From assembly GCA_902573385.1 (NCBI GenBank), contig CACGJS010000001.1, positions 35,137 through 99,136 on the forward strand: a DNA stretch of 64,000 nucleotides, in the 5' to 3' direction. Made by a program: the position numbers and the translations under genes. Under the pieces are notes generated by a model. The model worked only from the letters and a program-made list of their open reading frames with translations, had not been told where the DNA came from and did not search any database. The DNA is from an uncultured Pelagibacteraceae bacterium. Its GTDB lineage: Bacteria > Pseudomonadota > Alphaproteobacteria > Pelagibacterales > Pelagibacteraceae. Positions 38,298 through 50,395 of this stretch are shown here, in pieces; positions within the stretch are counted from its first letter, which is position 1, and each line of letters opens with the position of its first letter.

Positions 38298-39281
38298 TTG
38301 ATAAAATATTTTTTTAAGCGTTTATTTCAGTCAGCAATGGTTATGCTGGTTGTTGCATTTGTTTCTTTTTCTCTATTTAATTTTGTTGGTGATCCAATTA
38401 ATAATATGGTTGGTGAAGAAACTTCAGATGAAGAAAGAGCTGAGCTTAGAGATACTTTAGGATTAACAGACCCAATACATATTCAATTTTCTAGATTTGT
38501 AGTAAATGCTTCTAAAGGTAATTTTGGTATTTCTTATCAATTAAAAAGACCAGTTTCTGAATTAATCTCTGAAAGACTACCAGCAACGATCGAACTTGTT
38601 TTAATTTCAGCATTAATTGCACTTGTATCTGGAACTTTATTGGGAGTTTATACTGGGATAAATCGAAAAGGCTTTTTGAGTGATATAATATTAGCTATTT
38701 CTTTGCTGGGTGTTTCACTCCCTACATTTGTAATCGGGATATTATTTATTTATCTTTTTGCTGTAATTTTAGGGATACTACCTTCATTTGGTAGAGGAGA
38801 GGTTGTTAGTTTAGGCTATTGGACTACTGGTTTTTTAACTATATCTGGCTTAAAGGCTATAATTCTTCCATCTGTAACTCTAAGTCTTTTTCAAATGACT
38901 TATATCATTAGGTTAGTTCGCGCAGAAATGATGGAAATTTTGCAAACAGATTATATTAAATTTGCAAGAGCAAGAGGTATAAAAGAAAAAAGCATTCATT
39001 ACAAACATGCATTAAAAAATGGATTAATACCTGTAATTACAATTGCAGGAATAAACATAGGTACTTTAGTTGCATTTTCAATAATTACAGAAACTGTTTT
39101 TCAATGGCCAGGTATGGGATTCTTATTCATACAGGCTGTCCAATTCGTTGATATACCAATTATGTCAGCATACTTAGTTTTTATAGCATTTGTATTTGTA
39201 ATGATAAATTTCATCGTAGATATTTTATATTACTTCATTGATCCGAGAATTAGAGTTAAAGCGGAGGTAGTAAGTGGATAG
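38298..39281 (+). CDS. Peptide-type ABC transporter permease (DppB-like)
   Basis: First transmembrane subunit of the importer. The N-terminus MIKYFFKRLFQSAMVMLVVAFVSFSLF is typical of DppB/OppB proteins. About six membrane segments follow, and the EAA loop motif that contacts the ATPase is visible in TDYIKFARARGIKEKSIHYKHALKNGLIPVIT near residues 217-248. The start is a TTG at 38298, in the right place for this conserved N-terminus; no ATG lies nearby. Length 327 is normal. It overlaps the second permease by eight bases. Confidence 0.92.
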   Translation: MIKYFFKRLFQSAMVMLVVAFVSFSLFNFVGDPINNMVGEETSDEERAELRDTLGLTDPIHIQFSRFVVNASKGNFGISYQLKRPVSELISERLPATIELVLISALIALVSGTLLGVYTGINRKGFLSDIILAISLLGVSLPTFVIGILFIYLFAVILGILPSFGRGEVVSLGYWTTGFLTISGLKAIILPSVTLSLFQMTYIIRLVRAEMMEILQTDYIKFARARGIKEKSIHYKHALKNGLIPVITIAGINIGTLVAFSIITETVFQWPGMGFLFIQAVQFVDIPIMSAYLVFIAFVFVMINFIVDILYYFIDPRIRVKAEVVSG

Positions 39282-40200
39282 TAAAAATTTAACATTATTT
39301 AATAGAATAAAAGATAGTGATATTTACTTTAGTTTTATAAAGTCACCAACAGCTGTATTTTCTACTATTATATTGATTATAATTTTCTTTTGTTCTTTTT
39401 TTGTTGAATTAGTAACACCATATAATCCATTTGACCCATCATCTTTATCTTTAATGGATGCTTTTACACCACCTTCATGGACAAAAGATGGTCTTGCTAA
39501 ATTTATTTTAGGAACTGATGGTCAAGGTAGAGATATGTTATCCACAATTCTTTATGGATCACGAATTTCTTTAATCGTAGGTTTTTCAGCAGTTATATTT
39601 GCTTTAATATTAGGAGTAGGATTAGGATTAAGTGCTGGATATTTTGGTGGTAAATATGAAATGATTGTTATGAGATTAACAGATGTACAATTAACTGTAC
39701 CAAGTATCTTAATGGCTCTTTTAGTAGATGGAATTGCACGTGGAATTATTTCAAGAGAAATGCATGACGAAATGGCAATATATGTTTTGATTTTTGCAAT
39801 CGGTATTTCTGAGTGGCCGCAGTTTGCAAGAGTTTCAAGAGCTGCAACATTAGTTGAAAAAAATAAAGATTATGTTTCTGCGTCTACAATTATTGGTGTT
39901 TCAAATATAATTATTATGATTAAACACATATTACCAAATATTATGAGACCAGTTCTAGTAATTGGGACAATAGGACTTGCACTTGCAATAATAGCTGAAG
40001 CTACACTTAGCTTTTTAGGAGTAGGTGTTCCTCCAACAACACCTTCGCTAGGTACATTGATTAGACTAGGTAATGATTTTTTATTTTCTGGGGAATGGTG
40101 GATTACTTTTTTTCCAGCTATATTTTTAGTTTTATTAGCTTTTTCAATTAATTTACTAGGAGATTGGATGAGAGATACTCTTAATCCAAAATTAAATTAA
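39274..40200 (+). CDS. Peptide-type ABC transporter permease (DppC-like)
   Basis: Second transmembrane subunit. It has an N-terminal membrane segment (about residues 28-48), then LGTDGQGRDMLSTILYGSRISLIVGF (the conserved DppC segment near 83-108) and the EAA loop ARVSRAATLVEKNKDYVSASTIIGVSN near 187-214. The start is GTG at 39274, inside the last codons of the previous permease. Length 308 is normal. Its TAA overlaps the ATG of the ATPase gene by one base, so the membrane and ATPase subunits are translationally coupled. Confidence 0.92.
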   Translation: MDSKNLTLFNRIKDSDIYFSFIKSPTAVFSTIILIIIFFCSFFVELVTPYNPFDPSSLSLMDAFTPPSWTKDGLAKFILGTDGQGRDMLSTILYGSRISLIVGFSAVIFALILGVGLGLSAGYFGGKYEMIVMRLTDVQLTVPSILMALLVDGIARGIISREMHDEMAIYVLIFAIGISEWPQFARVSRAATLVEKNKDYVSASTIIGVSNIIIMIKHILPNIMRPVLVIGTIGLALAIIAEATLSFLGVGVPPTTPSLGTLIRLGNDFLFSGEWWITFFPAIFLVLLAFSINLLGDWMRDTLNPKLN

Positions 40201-41882
40201 TGACATTTTTAAAAATTAATAATTTGAGTGTTAATTATGAAATGCGCAGAGAAACAGTTTACGCTGCAAAAAAAATAAATATTAATGTCGAAAAAGGTGA
40301 AATACTTGGTTTAGTTGGAGAATCTGGATCTGGAAAAAGTACAGTTGGTAATGCTATAATTAATCTTATAGATGAACCAGGTAAAGTGTCTGGTGGATCA
40401 ATAATATTAGATGGAATAGATATTTATGAAAATCCTGAAAATATTCTTAAACTTAGAGGCAAAAAAATAGGTCTTATTTTTCAAGATCCACAAACATCTT
40501 TAAACCCTATACTTACAATTGGAGAACAATTAATTGAAACAATTCAAACTCATTTAAAGTTAAGCAAAGAAGAAGCAAAAGATAAATCAATTAAGTTATT
40601 AAAAGAGGTAGGAATAAAAGATGCTGAAATTAGATTTAATAATTATCCTCATCAATTTTCTGGAGGAATGAGACAAAGAGTTGTAATTTCATTGGCTCTT
40701 TGTTGCGAACCAGAACTTCTTATTGCTGATGAGCCAACTACTGCACTTGATGTTTCAATTCAATCGCAAATTTTAGATTTAATTAAAAGATTAACTGAGG
40801 AAAGAAATTTAGCTGTAATATTAATTACCCATGACATGGGGGTAATATCTGAGACAGCAAACAGAGTGGCAGTAATGAAAAATGGAGATTTAGTAGAGAT
40901 AGGTCCAACTAAAGAAATATTAACTAAACCTAAAGAGATTTATACCAAAGCACTTATAAGTTCAGTTCCACCTACAAATAAAAAAATATCTAGATTTAAA
41001 ATTATTGAGAAAGAAAATAAAAAACAGGGCGAAACTAATATTAAAATTTTGAATAGATGGACAAAAAAAGAAATTATTGATCAAGATTTAGTTAAAGTTA
41101 AAAATTTAAGTAAAACATTTGATGACAATTTTTTTACAGAAAGTTCTAAAAATTCTGTAATGGCAGTAGACGATGTGTCATTTAACATAAAAGAAGGGGA
41201 GTCCTTTGGGTTAGTTGGAGAAAGTGGTAGTGGTAAATCAACAATAGCAAAAATGATTGTTAATTTATATAGCCCAAGTGCTGGAGATATTGATTTTGAT
41301 AATGTCTGTATAACTAAAATCAAAAGAAATAAAGAAATGATGAAGTTTAGAAAACAAATTCAAATGATTTTTCAGGATCCTTATTCATCATTAAATGGGA
41401 GATTAAAAGTTAAAGATATAGTTTCAGAGCCAATTAAACTTCACAATCCTTCAATTAGTTCAAAAGATATAGATAGTTATATTTATGATTTATTAGAATC
41501 TGTTGAGTTAACTCAACAATCAGCTGAACGTTATCCCCATGAATTTTCTGGAGGACAAAGACAAAGAATATCAATCGCAAGAGCTCTTGCTACTCAACCG
41601 AGACTTCTTGTGTGCGATGAACCAACCTCAGCATTAGATGTTAGTATTCAAGCTCAAATTTTGAATCTATTAAAAGATTTACAAGAACAGCTTAACTTAA
41701 CAATATTATTTATAAGCCATGATCTGCCAGTGGTAAGACAAATGTGTGATCGCATAGGAGTTTTGAAAAATGGAAAGATATGCGAAATTTCAAAAACTGA
41801 GGAATTATTTGAAAGTCCAAAACATGAATACACCAAAGAACTTTTACATCTGATGCCTAAAATTGAGTCTATTTATAATTAA
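40200..41882 (+). CDS. Fused double ABC ATPase of the peptide importer (DppD-DppF type)
   Basis: Two complete nucleotide-binding domains in one 560-residue chain. Domain 1 has Walker A GESGSGKST near residue 40, the signature FSGGMRQRVVISLAL and Walker B LLIADEPTTALDV. Domain 2, from about residue 300, has Walker A GESGSGKSTIAK, signature FSGGQRQRISIARAL and LLVCDEPTSALDV. Each domain is followed by the oligopeptide-transporter extension (SSVPP and LLHLMP regions). In classical dpp and opp operons the two ATPases are separate genes, while fused versions also exist (GsiA, YejF). With the binding protein and two permeases the importer is complete. Confidence 0.93.
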   Translation: MTFLKINNLSVNYEMRRETVYAAKKININVEKGEILGLVGESGSGKSTVGNAIINLIDEPGKVSGGSIILDGIDIYENPENILKLRGKKIGLIFQDPQTSLNPILTIGEQLIETIQTHLKLSKEEAKDKSIKLLKEVGIKDAEIRFNNYPHQFSGGMRQRVVISLALCCEPELLIADEPTTALDVSIQSQILDLIKRLTEERNLAVILITHDMGVISETANRVAVMKNGDLVEIGPTKEILTKPKEIYTKALISSVPPTNKKISRFKIIEKENKKQGETNIKILNRWTKKEIIDQDLVKVKNLSKTFDDNFFTESSKNSVMAVDDVSFNIKEGESFGLVGESGSGKSTIAKMIVNLYSPSAGDIDFDNVCITKIKRNKEMMKFRKQIQMIFQDPYSSLNGRLKVKDIVSEPIKLHNPSISSKDIDSYIYDLLESVELTQQSAERYPHEFSGGQRQRISIARALATQPRLLVCDEPTSALDVSIQAQILNLLKDLQEQLNLTILFISHDLPVVRQMCDRIGVLKNGKICEISKTEELFESPKHEYTKELLHLMPKIESIYN

Positions 41883-41936
41883 TATATCTCGAAGACCTAA
41901 AACGATCGTATAATAATCAAAATTTAACAAAATATT

Positions 41937-41964
41937 TTGCATTCTCTCCTATAGATTGTATTAT
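41937..41964 (+). promoter_or_regulatory. Candidate sigma-70 promoter for leuA
   Basis: TTGCAT (41937-41942) and TATTAT (41959-41964) are 16 bases apart, 22 bases before the leuA ATG. They lie in a 104-base gap after the transporter ATPase. No leader peptide with runs of leucine codons and no attenuator hairpin is evident there. Confidence 0.45.
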
Positions 41965-41986
41965 AGATTTTCAAAAATTTTTGATT

Positions 41987-44588
<2,602 letters not shown>

Positions 44589-44593
44589 AAATA

Positions 44594-45466
44594 ATGGAAA
44601 CAAGCAGAGACGATTTTGTAATTGCAATTCGTTCTGCATTTTTAAAAAAAAGTAACAAACAACGATTTTCTTTAATAGGGTTAATTTTTTTTTCAATATT
44701 TTTTTTAATACTTGGTAGATTTAATTTTCCTATAATTAATCATACAAAAATTTTTATTAAAGAAATAATTTATAGATCTTCATTTATTATTTCAGTACCA
44801 GAAAATTTTGTAAAAAATACTTATTCTAACATAGAAAGTCATTTTAATTTATATGATGAACATGAAAATAATAAAAAAGAGTTACAAGAATTTAAAGCAT
44901 TAAAATTAAAAAATGATTATATTTTATTAGAGAATATTAGGTTAAAAAAAATAATAGACTCTTATTTAGTTAGTTCTGAAGAGATAGTAGCAAAAGTTTT
45001 GATTGATAAGCAAAGTCCATTTTTAAGATCAGTTGTTTTAAGTAAAGGTAGTAGAAATAAAGTCAAATTAGGTATGGCAGTTTTAGATAATAATTATTTA
45101 GTAGGAAAGATAGTGGAAGTAAATTATTTAACGTCAAGAGCTTTATTGTTGTCAGATTTAAATAGCAAAATTCCAGTATCGATTGAACCTGGAAACATAC
45201 AATCTATATTGTCTGGTACAGGTAAAAATGAAGGCATTATTCAGTATTTAAAAGATGAAACAAACATAAGTAATGAAAGTATAATTTATACATCTGGTTC
45301 GGGAGGATTATTTAAAGAAGGAATTCCAATTGGAAAAATAGATAGTCAAAAAACAGAAATAAATTCTGAAGAAGAAAAAAAACAAAATAAAAAAGTTTTA
45401 TTTTTTTCTGATTTTTCACAATTGCAATTTGTCAAAATTGTAGAATTTAAGGAAAATAATAATTAA
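44594..45466 (+). CDS. mreC: Rod shape-determining protein MreC
   Basis: MreC links the cytoplasmic MreB filament to periplasmic PBP2. The protein has a cytoplasmic N-terminus of about 25 residues, one membrane segment (about 28-45, FSLIGLIFFSIFFLILG), a coiled coil around residues 85-130 and a beta-rich periplasmic domain with SRNKVKLGMAVLDNNYLVGKIVEVNYLTSRALLLSDLNSKIPV. Length 290 fits. It is five bases after mreB and directly abuts mreD. Confidence 0.9.
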   Translation: METSRDDFVIAIRSAFLKKSNKQRFSLIGLIFFSIFFLILGRFNFPIINHTKIFIKEIIYRSSFIISVPENFVKNTYSNIESHFNLYDEHENNKKELQEFKALKLKNDYILLENIRLKKIIDSYLVSSEEIVAKVLIDKQSPFLRSVVLSKGSRNKVKLGMAVLDNNYLVGKIVEVNYLTSRALLLSDLNSKIPVSIEPGNIQSILSGTGKNEGIIQYLKDETNISNESIIYTSGSGGLFKEGIPIGKIDSQKTEINSEEEKKQNKKVLFFSDFSQLQFVKIVEFKENNN

Positions 45467-45985
45467 ATGGGTAAATTTAAAGATATAACATTTTTTAAAA
45501 GGATAATTGCCAATATTCCGATTCTATTACTTTTTATTTCGGTTTTAAATGAATTTGATTTTAATTATTTGGAGATAAAATTTTTTGCATTTAACTTTCC
45601 ATTTATTCTAATATTTTATTGGAGCTTAAAAAAAACTGAAGTTTTGGGTTATGGCTATATTTTTATTGCAGGTTTAATAAATGATGTTGTTATAGGTTTT
45701 CCAATTGGTATAAGCAGTTTTTGTTATTTACTTATATGTGGATTTGCAGCATATCTAAAAAATATTACCTTAAGACCTAGTTTACTAAAAGATTGGTTAT
45801 TTTTTTTATTTACAATCTTAGCAACAAATTCAATAATGTATTCACTATTAGTTTTATTTTTCGGGTTTGAAATTAATTATAATAAATTATTAATAAATTT
45901 ATCATTTACTTTTTTATTATATATTTTATTCGCCTATATTTTTGACATGTATCACAAGTTAGTTTTTGGAAGAACAAATGATTGA
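45467..45985 (+). CDS. mreD: Rod shape-determining protein MreD
   Basis: A small polytopic membrane protein of the elongasome. It has about five hydrophobic segments over 172 residues (IIANIPILLLFISV, FFAFNFPFILIFYW, GYIFIAGLINDVVIGFPIGISSFCYLL, LLFFLFTILATN, YILFAYIFDMYH). The segment GLINDVVIGFPIGISS resembles the best-conserved MreD region. Sequence conservation in this family is low, so the call rests largely on position directly between mreC and mrdA. The frame overlaps the PBP2 start by eight bases. Confidence 0.82.
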   Translation: MGKFKDITFFKRIIANIPILLLFISVLNEFDFNYLEIKFFAFNFPFILIFYWSLKKTEVLGYGYIFIAGLINDVVIGFPIGISSFCYLLICGFAAYLKNITLRPSLLKDWLFFLFTILATNSIMYSLLVLFFGFEINYNKLLINLSFTFLLYILFAYIFDMYHKLVFGRTND

Positions 45986-47945
45986 TAGTAGTGACTCTGG
46001 TATAAAAAAATTAAACACAATAAATAGAAGAATGTTTATTATTTCTGCGGCTAAAGCTTTAGTTTTTACAGGTATTATTGCGAGACTTTTTTCACTTCAA
46101 ATTAGTGATAATAAAAAATATTTGACTCTTTCTGATAAAAACCGATTAAGAGAGTGGAGATTGCCGCCAATAAGAGGAGAATTTTTAGATTATTTTGGTA
46201 ATACTATAGCAGGAAATTTAAAAGTTTATCAACTACACGTAATTCCAGAACAAGTTGAAGATTTTAAATCTTTAATGGTGAGACTTAAAGATATTTTAGA
46301 TTTAAGTAAAAATGAATTTACAAAAATAATTAAAAAAAAGAATAGTCAAAAAAATTGGGAAACTTTGATTGTTTCAGAAAATCTAAGTTGGGATCAATTT
46401 TCTAAAGTTAATTATTATTTACACGAATTAGTAGGTGCCAAACCTGTTTTATCAGTAGTCAGAAGCTATCCATTTAAGGATAATTATACGCATGTACTTG
46501 GATATGTTTCTCAGGCTAGTGAGCAAGATTTATTAAACAATAAGTTGATCAAAAAGAATCATGTTCCTGGATTAAGAGTTGGAAAAAATGGTTTAGAAAA
46601 AACCTACGAAAATCAATTAATCGGATCAAATGGTGTTCAAAGATATGAGGTAAATGCTTATGGAAAAAGAATTAATCAATTAGATCATGTTGAGGGAACA
46701 AAAGGTCAAAATATTACATTAACAATAGATACAGAAATCCAAAAACTATGCAATGAACTAATGCTTAATAAATCTGGATCAATAAGTGTAATGGATATTT
46801 TTAATGGAGAAATAATTGCGATGCACTCATCCCCATCATTTGATCCAAATTTATTTTTATATGGAATAAGTCATGAAAATTGGAAATCAATTAGAGAAAA
46901 TCCACTTAAACCATTAATTAACAAAACAATTTCAGGTTTATATTCTCCTGGTTCAACAATTAAACCAATAGTAGCTTTATCAGCTTTAGAAAATGATATT
47001 ATTAACCCGAACTTTAGAGTTAAATGTAGTGGAAAAATGGAAATGTATGGACAAACTTACCATTGTTGGAAGGAAAAGGGACACGGTGTAGTAAACTTAA
47101 GAAGTGCAATAAAACAGTCCTGCGATACATATTTTTATGAGGTAGCTAGAAAGTTAGGTGTAGATAGACTTAGTGATACAGCCTTAAAATTTGGACTAGG
47201 AGCTAAGGTTTTAGAAGGAATATATGAAAATGAAAAAAAGGGATTAGTTCCAAATACAAAATGGAAAAGAAATGCTCTTGGAAAAGGATGGGTTTTAGGC
47301 GAAACATTGATTACTGGAATCGGTCAAGGTTACATCCAAGCTACTCCAATTCAATTATGTTTAATGACAGCGCAAATTGCTAATGGAGGTCATAAAATTT
47401 ATCCAAAGATAATTTTAAATAAAGATGATGAGTCAATAGATGAAATAAAAAATAAGATGGAAAATAGTGAAATTCTAGATAAAAAAAATACAACTCAATC
47501 GTTATTAAAAGTAGGAGAAGAAATTTTTAATAATGATGATAAAAAATATTATAAGCTTTTTAAAAATCCTGAAAATATAAAACTGGTAATAGATGGAATG
47601 TTTGGTTCTACTAATGAAATTAGAGGAACTTCATATAGATCAAGGATAGATGATCCAAAGTATCAATTTGCAGGCAAAACTGGAACAGCTCAAGTAAAAA
47701 GAATTACAGAAGAACAAAGAGAGTTAGATTTAAAAACAGAACAAATACCCTATGAATCTAGAGATCATGCGCTTTATATAGCTTTTGGACCATATAAAAA
47801 ACCTCGCTATGCTCTTAGTATAATTATAGAACATGGTGGGTCAGGTGGTGTCGTTGCTGCACCTATGGCAAAAAAACTATTTAAAATGATTATTGATAGA
47901 CATGATTTAAGAGAACTAACTAAAAAAAACTTAATGTCAGCATAA
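45978..47945 (+). CDS. mrdA: Penicillin-binding protein 2 (elongasome transpeptidase)
   Basis: It cross-links peptidoglycan during cell elongation. One N-terminal membrane segment (about residues 20-38) is followed by the dimerisation domain (LREWRLPPIRGEFLDYFGNTIAGN). The transpeptidase domain has SxxK with the catalytic Ser at about residue 326 (SPGSTIKP), SxN as QSCDTYF in the second motif region, and KTGTAQ near residue 567. I start at the ATG at 45978, preceded by GGAAGAA, instead of a TTG four codons upstream. The ATG lies inside mreD. At about 655 residues it is within the family range. Confidence 0.94.
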   Translation: MIDSSDSGIKKLNTINRRMFIISAAKALVFTGIIARLFSLQISDNKKYLTLSDKNRLREWRLPPIRGEFLDYFGNTIAGNLKVYQLHVIPEQVEDFKSLMVRLKDILDLSKNEFTKIIKKKNSQKNWETLIVSENLSWDQFSKVNYYLHELVGAKPVLSVVRSYPFKDNYTHVLGYVSQASEQDLLNNKLIKKNHVPGLRVGKNGLEKTYENQLIGSNGVQRYEVNAYGKRINQLDHVEGTKGQNITLTIDTEIQKLCNELMLNKSGSISVMDIFNGEIIAMHSSPSFDPNLFLYGISHENWKSIRENPLKPLINKTISGLYSPGSTIKPIVALSALENDIINPNFRVKCSGKMEMYGQTYHCWKEKGHGVVNLRSAIKQSCDTYFYEVARKLGVDRLSDTALKFGLGAKVLEGIYENEKKGLVPNTKWKRNALGKGWVLGETLITGIGQGYIQATPIQLCLMTAQIANGGHKIYPKIILNKDDESIDEIKNKMENSEILDKKNTTQSLLKVGEEIFNNDDKKYYKLFKNPENIKLVIDGMFGSTNEIRGTSYRSRIDDPKYQFAGKTGTAQVKRITEEQRELDLKTEQIPYESRDHALYIAFGPYKKPRYALSIIIEHGGSGGVVAAPMAKKLFKMIIDRHDLRELTKKNLMSA

Positions 47946-49070
47946 ATGTACAATCAGGCTTCTTATAGTGATAATTCAACATTTTTTCAAAAAGTTAAAT
48001 CTTTAGATTATTCTTTGTTAATTTGTATTTTATTGATTGGAGTTATTAGTAGTTTTTCAATGTATTCCACTGACGGAGGTGAACTATTATATCATACAAA
48101 AAGTCATATAATTAGATTTATAATATTTTTTGTGATGATGATTTTTTTATCTTTTTTGAATATTAGATTTTGGCATTCAGTTGGGTATTTATTTTATATT
48201 CTTATTTTAGGACTTTTATTATTTGCATCATTTTATGGAGTAACAGCTTCTGGATCACAGAGATGGATAAGTTTATACTTTATTAACATTCAACCTTCTG
48301 AATTAATGAAAATAGCTATAATAATTTGTCTTGCTAAATATTATCATCGAAGTCAAATAAATAATATTAATACTTTTAGAAATTTATTAATTCCAATTAC
48401 AATATTAATACTACCAATTTTATTAGTAATTTCACAACCTGATTTGGGAACATCTATTTTAATCGGGTTGAGTGGACTTGTTGTATTGTGGTTAGCAGGT
48501 ATTAATATAAAATATTTTATTTATTCTTCTTTAGTTTTAATTATTTCAATGCCATTTGTAATTTCCTTTTTACAACCTTATCAAAAAGCTAGAATTTTAA
48601 CTTTCTTTGATCCCGATAAAGATCCTTTAGGAGCCGGATATCAAATAATTCAATCTAAAATAGCTGTTGGATCAGGTGGATTATATGGCAAAGGATATTT
48701 AAAAGGAACACAGAGCTATCTTGAATTCTTACCAGAAAAACATACTGATTTTATATTTACATTATTTTCTGAAGAATATGGGTTTTTAGGCTCCATGTTT
48801 CTTTTGTTAGTATATGCAATTATAATATTTAGAATATTGAGAATAGGAGCAATATCTAGAAGTTTTTTTGCTAAAATTTTTTGTTTTAGTTTTGCATCAG
48901 CAATATTTATTTATATATCTGTTAATATGAGTATGGTATTAGGTCTAGTACCAATAGTTGGCTCTCCTCTACCTATAATGTCTTATGGAGGATCTTCAAT
49001 GCTTGCTACAATGATAGGCTTTAGTGTTGTAATGAGCTCTAAAATACATCGTAGACAATTAATTTCATAG
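47946..49070 (+). CDS. rodA: RodA, SEDS-family peptidoglycan glycosyltransferase
   Basis: RodA polymerises glycan strands together with PBP2. The protein has about ten membrane segments. SEDS signatures seen are GSQRWISLYFINIQPSELMKIAIIICLAKYY near residues 101-131, QPDLGTSILIGLSGL near 165-179, and FLPEKHTDFIFTLFSEEYGFLG near 262-283, which includes the catalytic-type Asp. PLPIMSYGGSSMLATM lies near the end. Length 374 is normal. It abuts mrdA directly and ends the rod-shape operon; a new promoter is visible 36 bases beyond the stop. Confidence 0.95.
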   Translation: MYNQASYSDNSTFFQKVKSLDYSLLICILLIGVISSFSMYSTDGGELLYHTKSHIIRFIIFFVMMIFLSFLNIRFWHSVGYLFYILILGLLLFASFYGVTASGSQRWISLYFINIQPSELMKIAIIICLAKYYHRSQINNINTFRNLLIPITILILPILLVISQPDLGTSILIGLSGLVVLWLAGINIKYFIYSSLVLIISMPFVISFLQPYQKARILTFFDPDKDPLGAGYQIIQSKIAVGSGGLYGKGYLKGTQSYLEFLPEKHTDFIFTLFSEEYGFLGSMFLLLVYAIIIFRILRIGAISRSFFAKIFCFSFASAIFIYISVNMSMVLGLVPIVGSPLPIMSYGGSSMLATMIGFSVVMSSKIHRRQLIS

Positions 49071-49083
49071 ACTATTACGTATT

Positions 49084-49112
49084 TTATTAGAATAATATGT
49101 CACAATTATAAT
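49084..49112 (+). promoter_or_regulatory. Candidate sigma-70 promoter upstream of the FAD dehydrogenase gene
   Basis: A perfect TATAAT (49107-49112) lies 17 bases after TTATTA (49084-49089), 27 bases before the ATG at 49140. The -35 match is weak. It falls in the 69-base gap that separates the rod-shape operon from the next group of genes. Confidence 0.45.
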
Positions 49113-49139
49113 TTATAAAAATTATTTATAAGTTTTTGA

Positions 49140-50384
49140 ATGAATAAAAATTTAAAAATTGCAATCGTTGGAGCTGGTATTCAAGGAATTTGTAATGCAT
49201 TATTTTTACAAAAAAAAGGTTTTCAAGTTACTTTGTTTGATAGGGAAAGCCCTGGAAGCCAAGCAGCATCATATGGAAACGCTGGCCATTTTTCACCTTA
49301 CGCTTCAGTACCTGTGAATAGACCGGATATTTTAAGTGATGTTCCAGCTATGCTGTTAAGTTCAACTGGACCCTTGGCACTAAAATGGAATTATGTTCCA
49401 AAGATGCTTCCCTGGTTTTTAAAATTTATAAAAAATTGTAGTAAAAAAAATATGATGCATACTGCAAAATATATGCATCAGATATTAGATTTAGCTTTAC
49501 CCGCATACGATGAATTATTTGAAGAAATTGACTTATCTGAATTGATAGAAAATAAAGGTATTATGTATATTTGGAATGATCAAAATCTTAAAAGTAGAGA
49601 GTTGGAGATTAACATAAGAAATGAAATAGGAGCAGAACAACAACTACTAAGCAAAAGTGAGATCCACGACTTAGAACCTAATATTAAAAATATTTATCAT
49701 GCTGGAGTTTTTTATAAAAAAGCAAGACATGCAAGAAATCCAGGGAAAATTTGGGTTAAATTATTTGAAAATTTTACAAAAAAAGGTGGAAAGTTTTTAA
49801 AATTAGATATTCAAAATATAAACTTTGAAGAAAACAACCCTGTTTTAAAATCTGAAACGCAGAGATTTATTTTTGATAAATTAGTCATTTGTTGTGGAGC
49901 ATTTTCAAAAAAATTAACAGATAAATTACATGAAAATATTCCATTAGATACTGAAAGAGGTTATCATATTCACTTTAAAGGTTTTGATCATTTAATTTCA
50001 CGTCCTGTTGTTTTTCAAAATAGAGGTTTTGGAATGACTCCAATGGAACAAGGTTTGAGAGTTGTTGGAACTGTTGAATTTGGAGGTTTAAATAATCCAC
50101 TTTCAAGATCTAGAATAAAAAATTTAGTTAATAATGCAAAATATCTTCTAGATGGTATACCAGACCTTCATGATGATGAATGGCTGGGTTTTAGGCCTAC
50201 ACTGCCAGACTATCTTCCTGTTATAGGTCCTTCTAAAAATTATAAAAATGTTTTTTATTCATTTGGTCATCATCATTTAGGATGGACTTTAGCCGCTATA
50301 TCTGGGAAGATAATTTCAAAAATGATTTCAAATGAGAATACTAATTTAGATTTAGAACCATACAGTTCTTTAAGGTTTTCTTAA
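49140..50384 (+). CDS. FAD-dependent D-amino acid dehydrogenase-like oxidoreductase (DadA family)
   Basis: A DAO-superfamily flavoenzyme, probably deaminating D-amino acids or similar amines. The dinucleotide motif is IAIVGAGIQGICNALFLQKKGFQVTLFD at residues 7-34. SYGNAGHFSPYASVP is the conserved segment after it in DadA proteins, and GFRPTLPDYLPVIGPS followed by GHHHLGWTLAAISGK lie near the C-terminus. Length 414 is typical of DadA (about 415-430). No racemase is nearby. The substrate is not certain. It is followed 11 bases later by an EamA permease and then a 2-hydroxyacid dehydrogenase, a plausible small catabolic operon. Confidence 0.82.
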   Translation: MNKNLKIAIVGAGIQGICNALFLQKKGFQVTLFDRESPGSQAASYGNAGHFSPYASVPVNRPDILSDVPAMLLSSTGPLALKWNYVPKMLPWFLKFIKNCSKKNMMHTAKYMHQILDLALPAYDELFEEIDLSELIENKGIMYIWNDQNLKSRELEINIRNEIGAEQQLLSKSEIHDLEPNIKNIYHAGVFYKKARHARNPGKIWVKLFENFTKKGGKFLKLDIQNINFEENNPVLKSETQRFIFDKLVICCGAFSKKLTDKLHENIPLDTERGYHIHFKGFDHLISRPVVFQNRGFGMTPMEQGLRVVGTVEFGGLNNPLSRSRIKNLVNNAKYLLDGIPDLHDDEWLGFRPTLPDYLPVIGPSKNYKNVFYSFGHHHLGWTLAAISGKIISKMISNENTNLDLEPYSSLRFS

Positions 50385-50395
50385 TTCGTTAAAAA

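Noticed and set aside
40200-41882. Two fused ATPases as an assembly artefact
   Set aside because: The reading frame and linker are continuous, both domains are complete, and fused versions are known in GsiA and YejF type importers.
41883-41986. A leucine attenuator or riboswitch before leuA
   Set aside because: No leader peptide rich in leucine codons and no terminator/antiterminator pair is present in the 104 bases.
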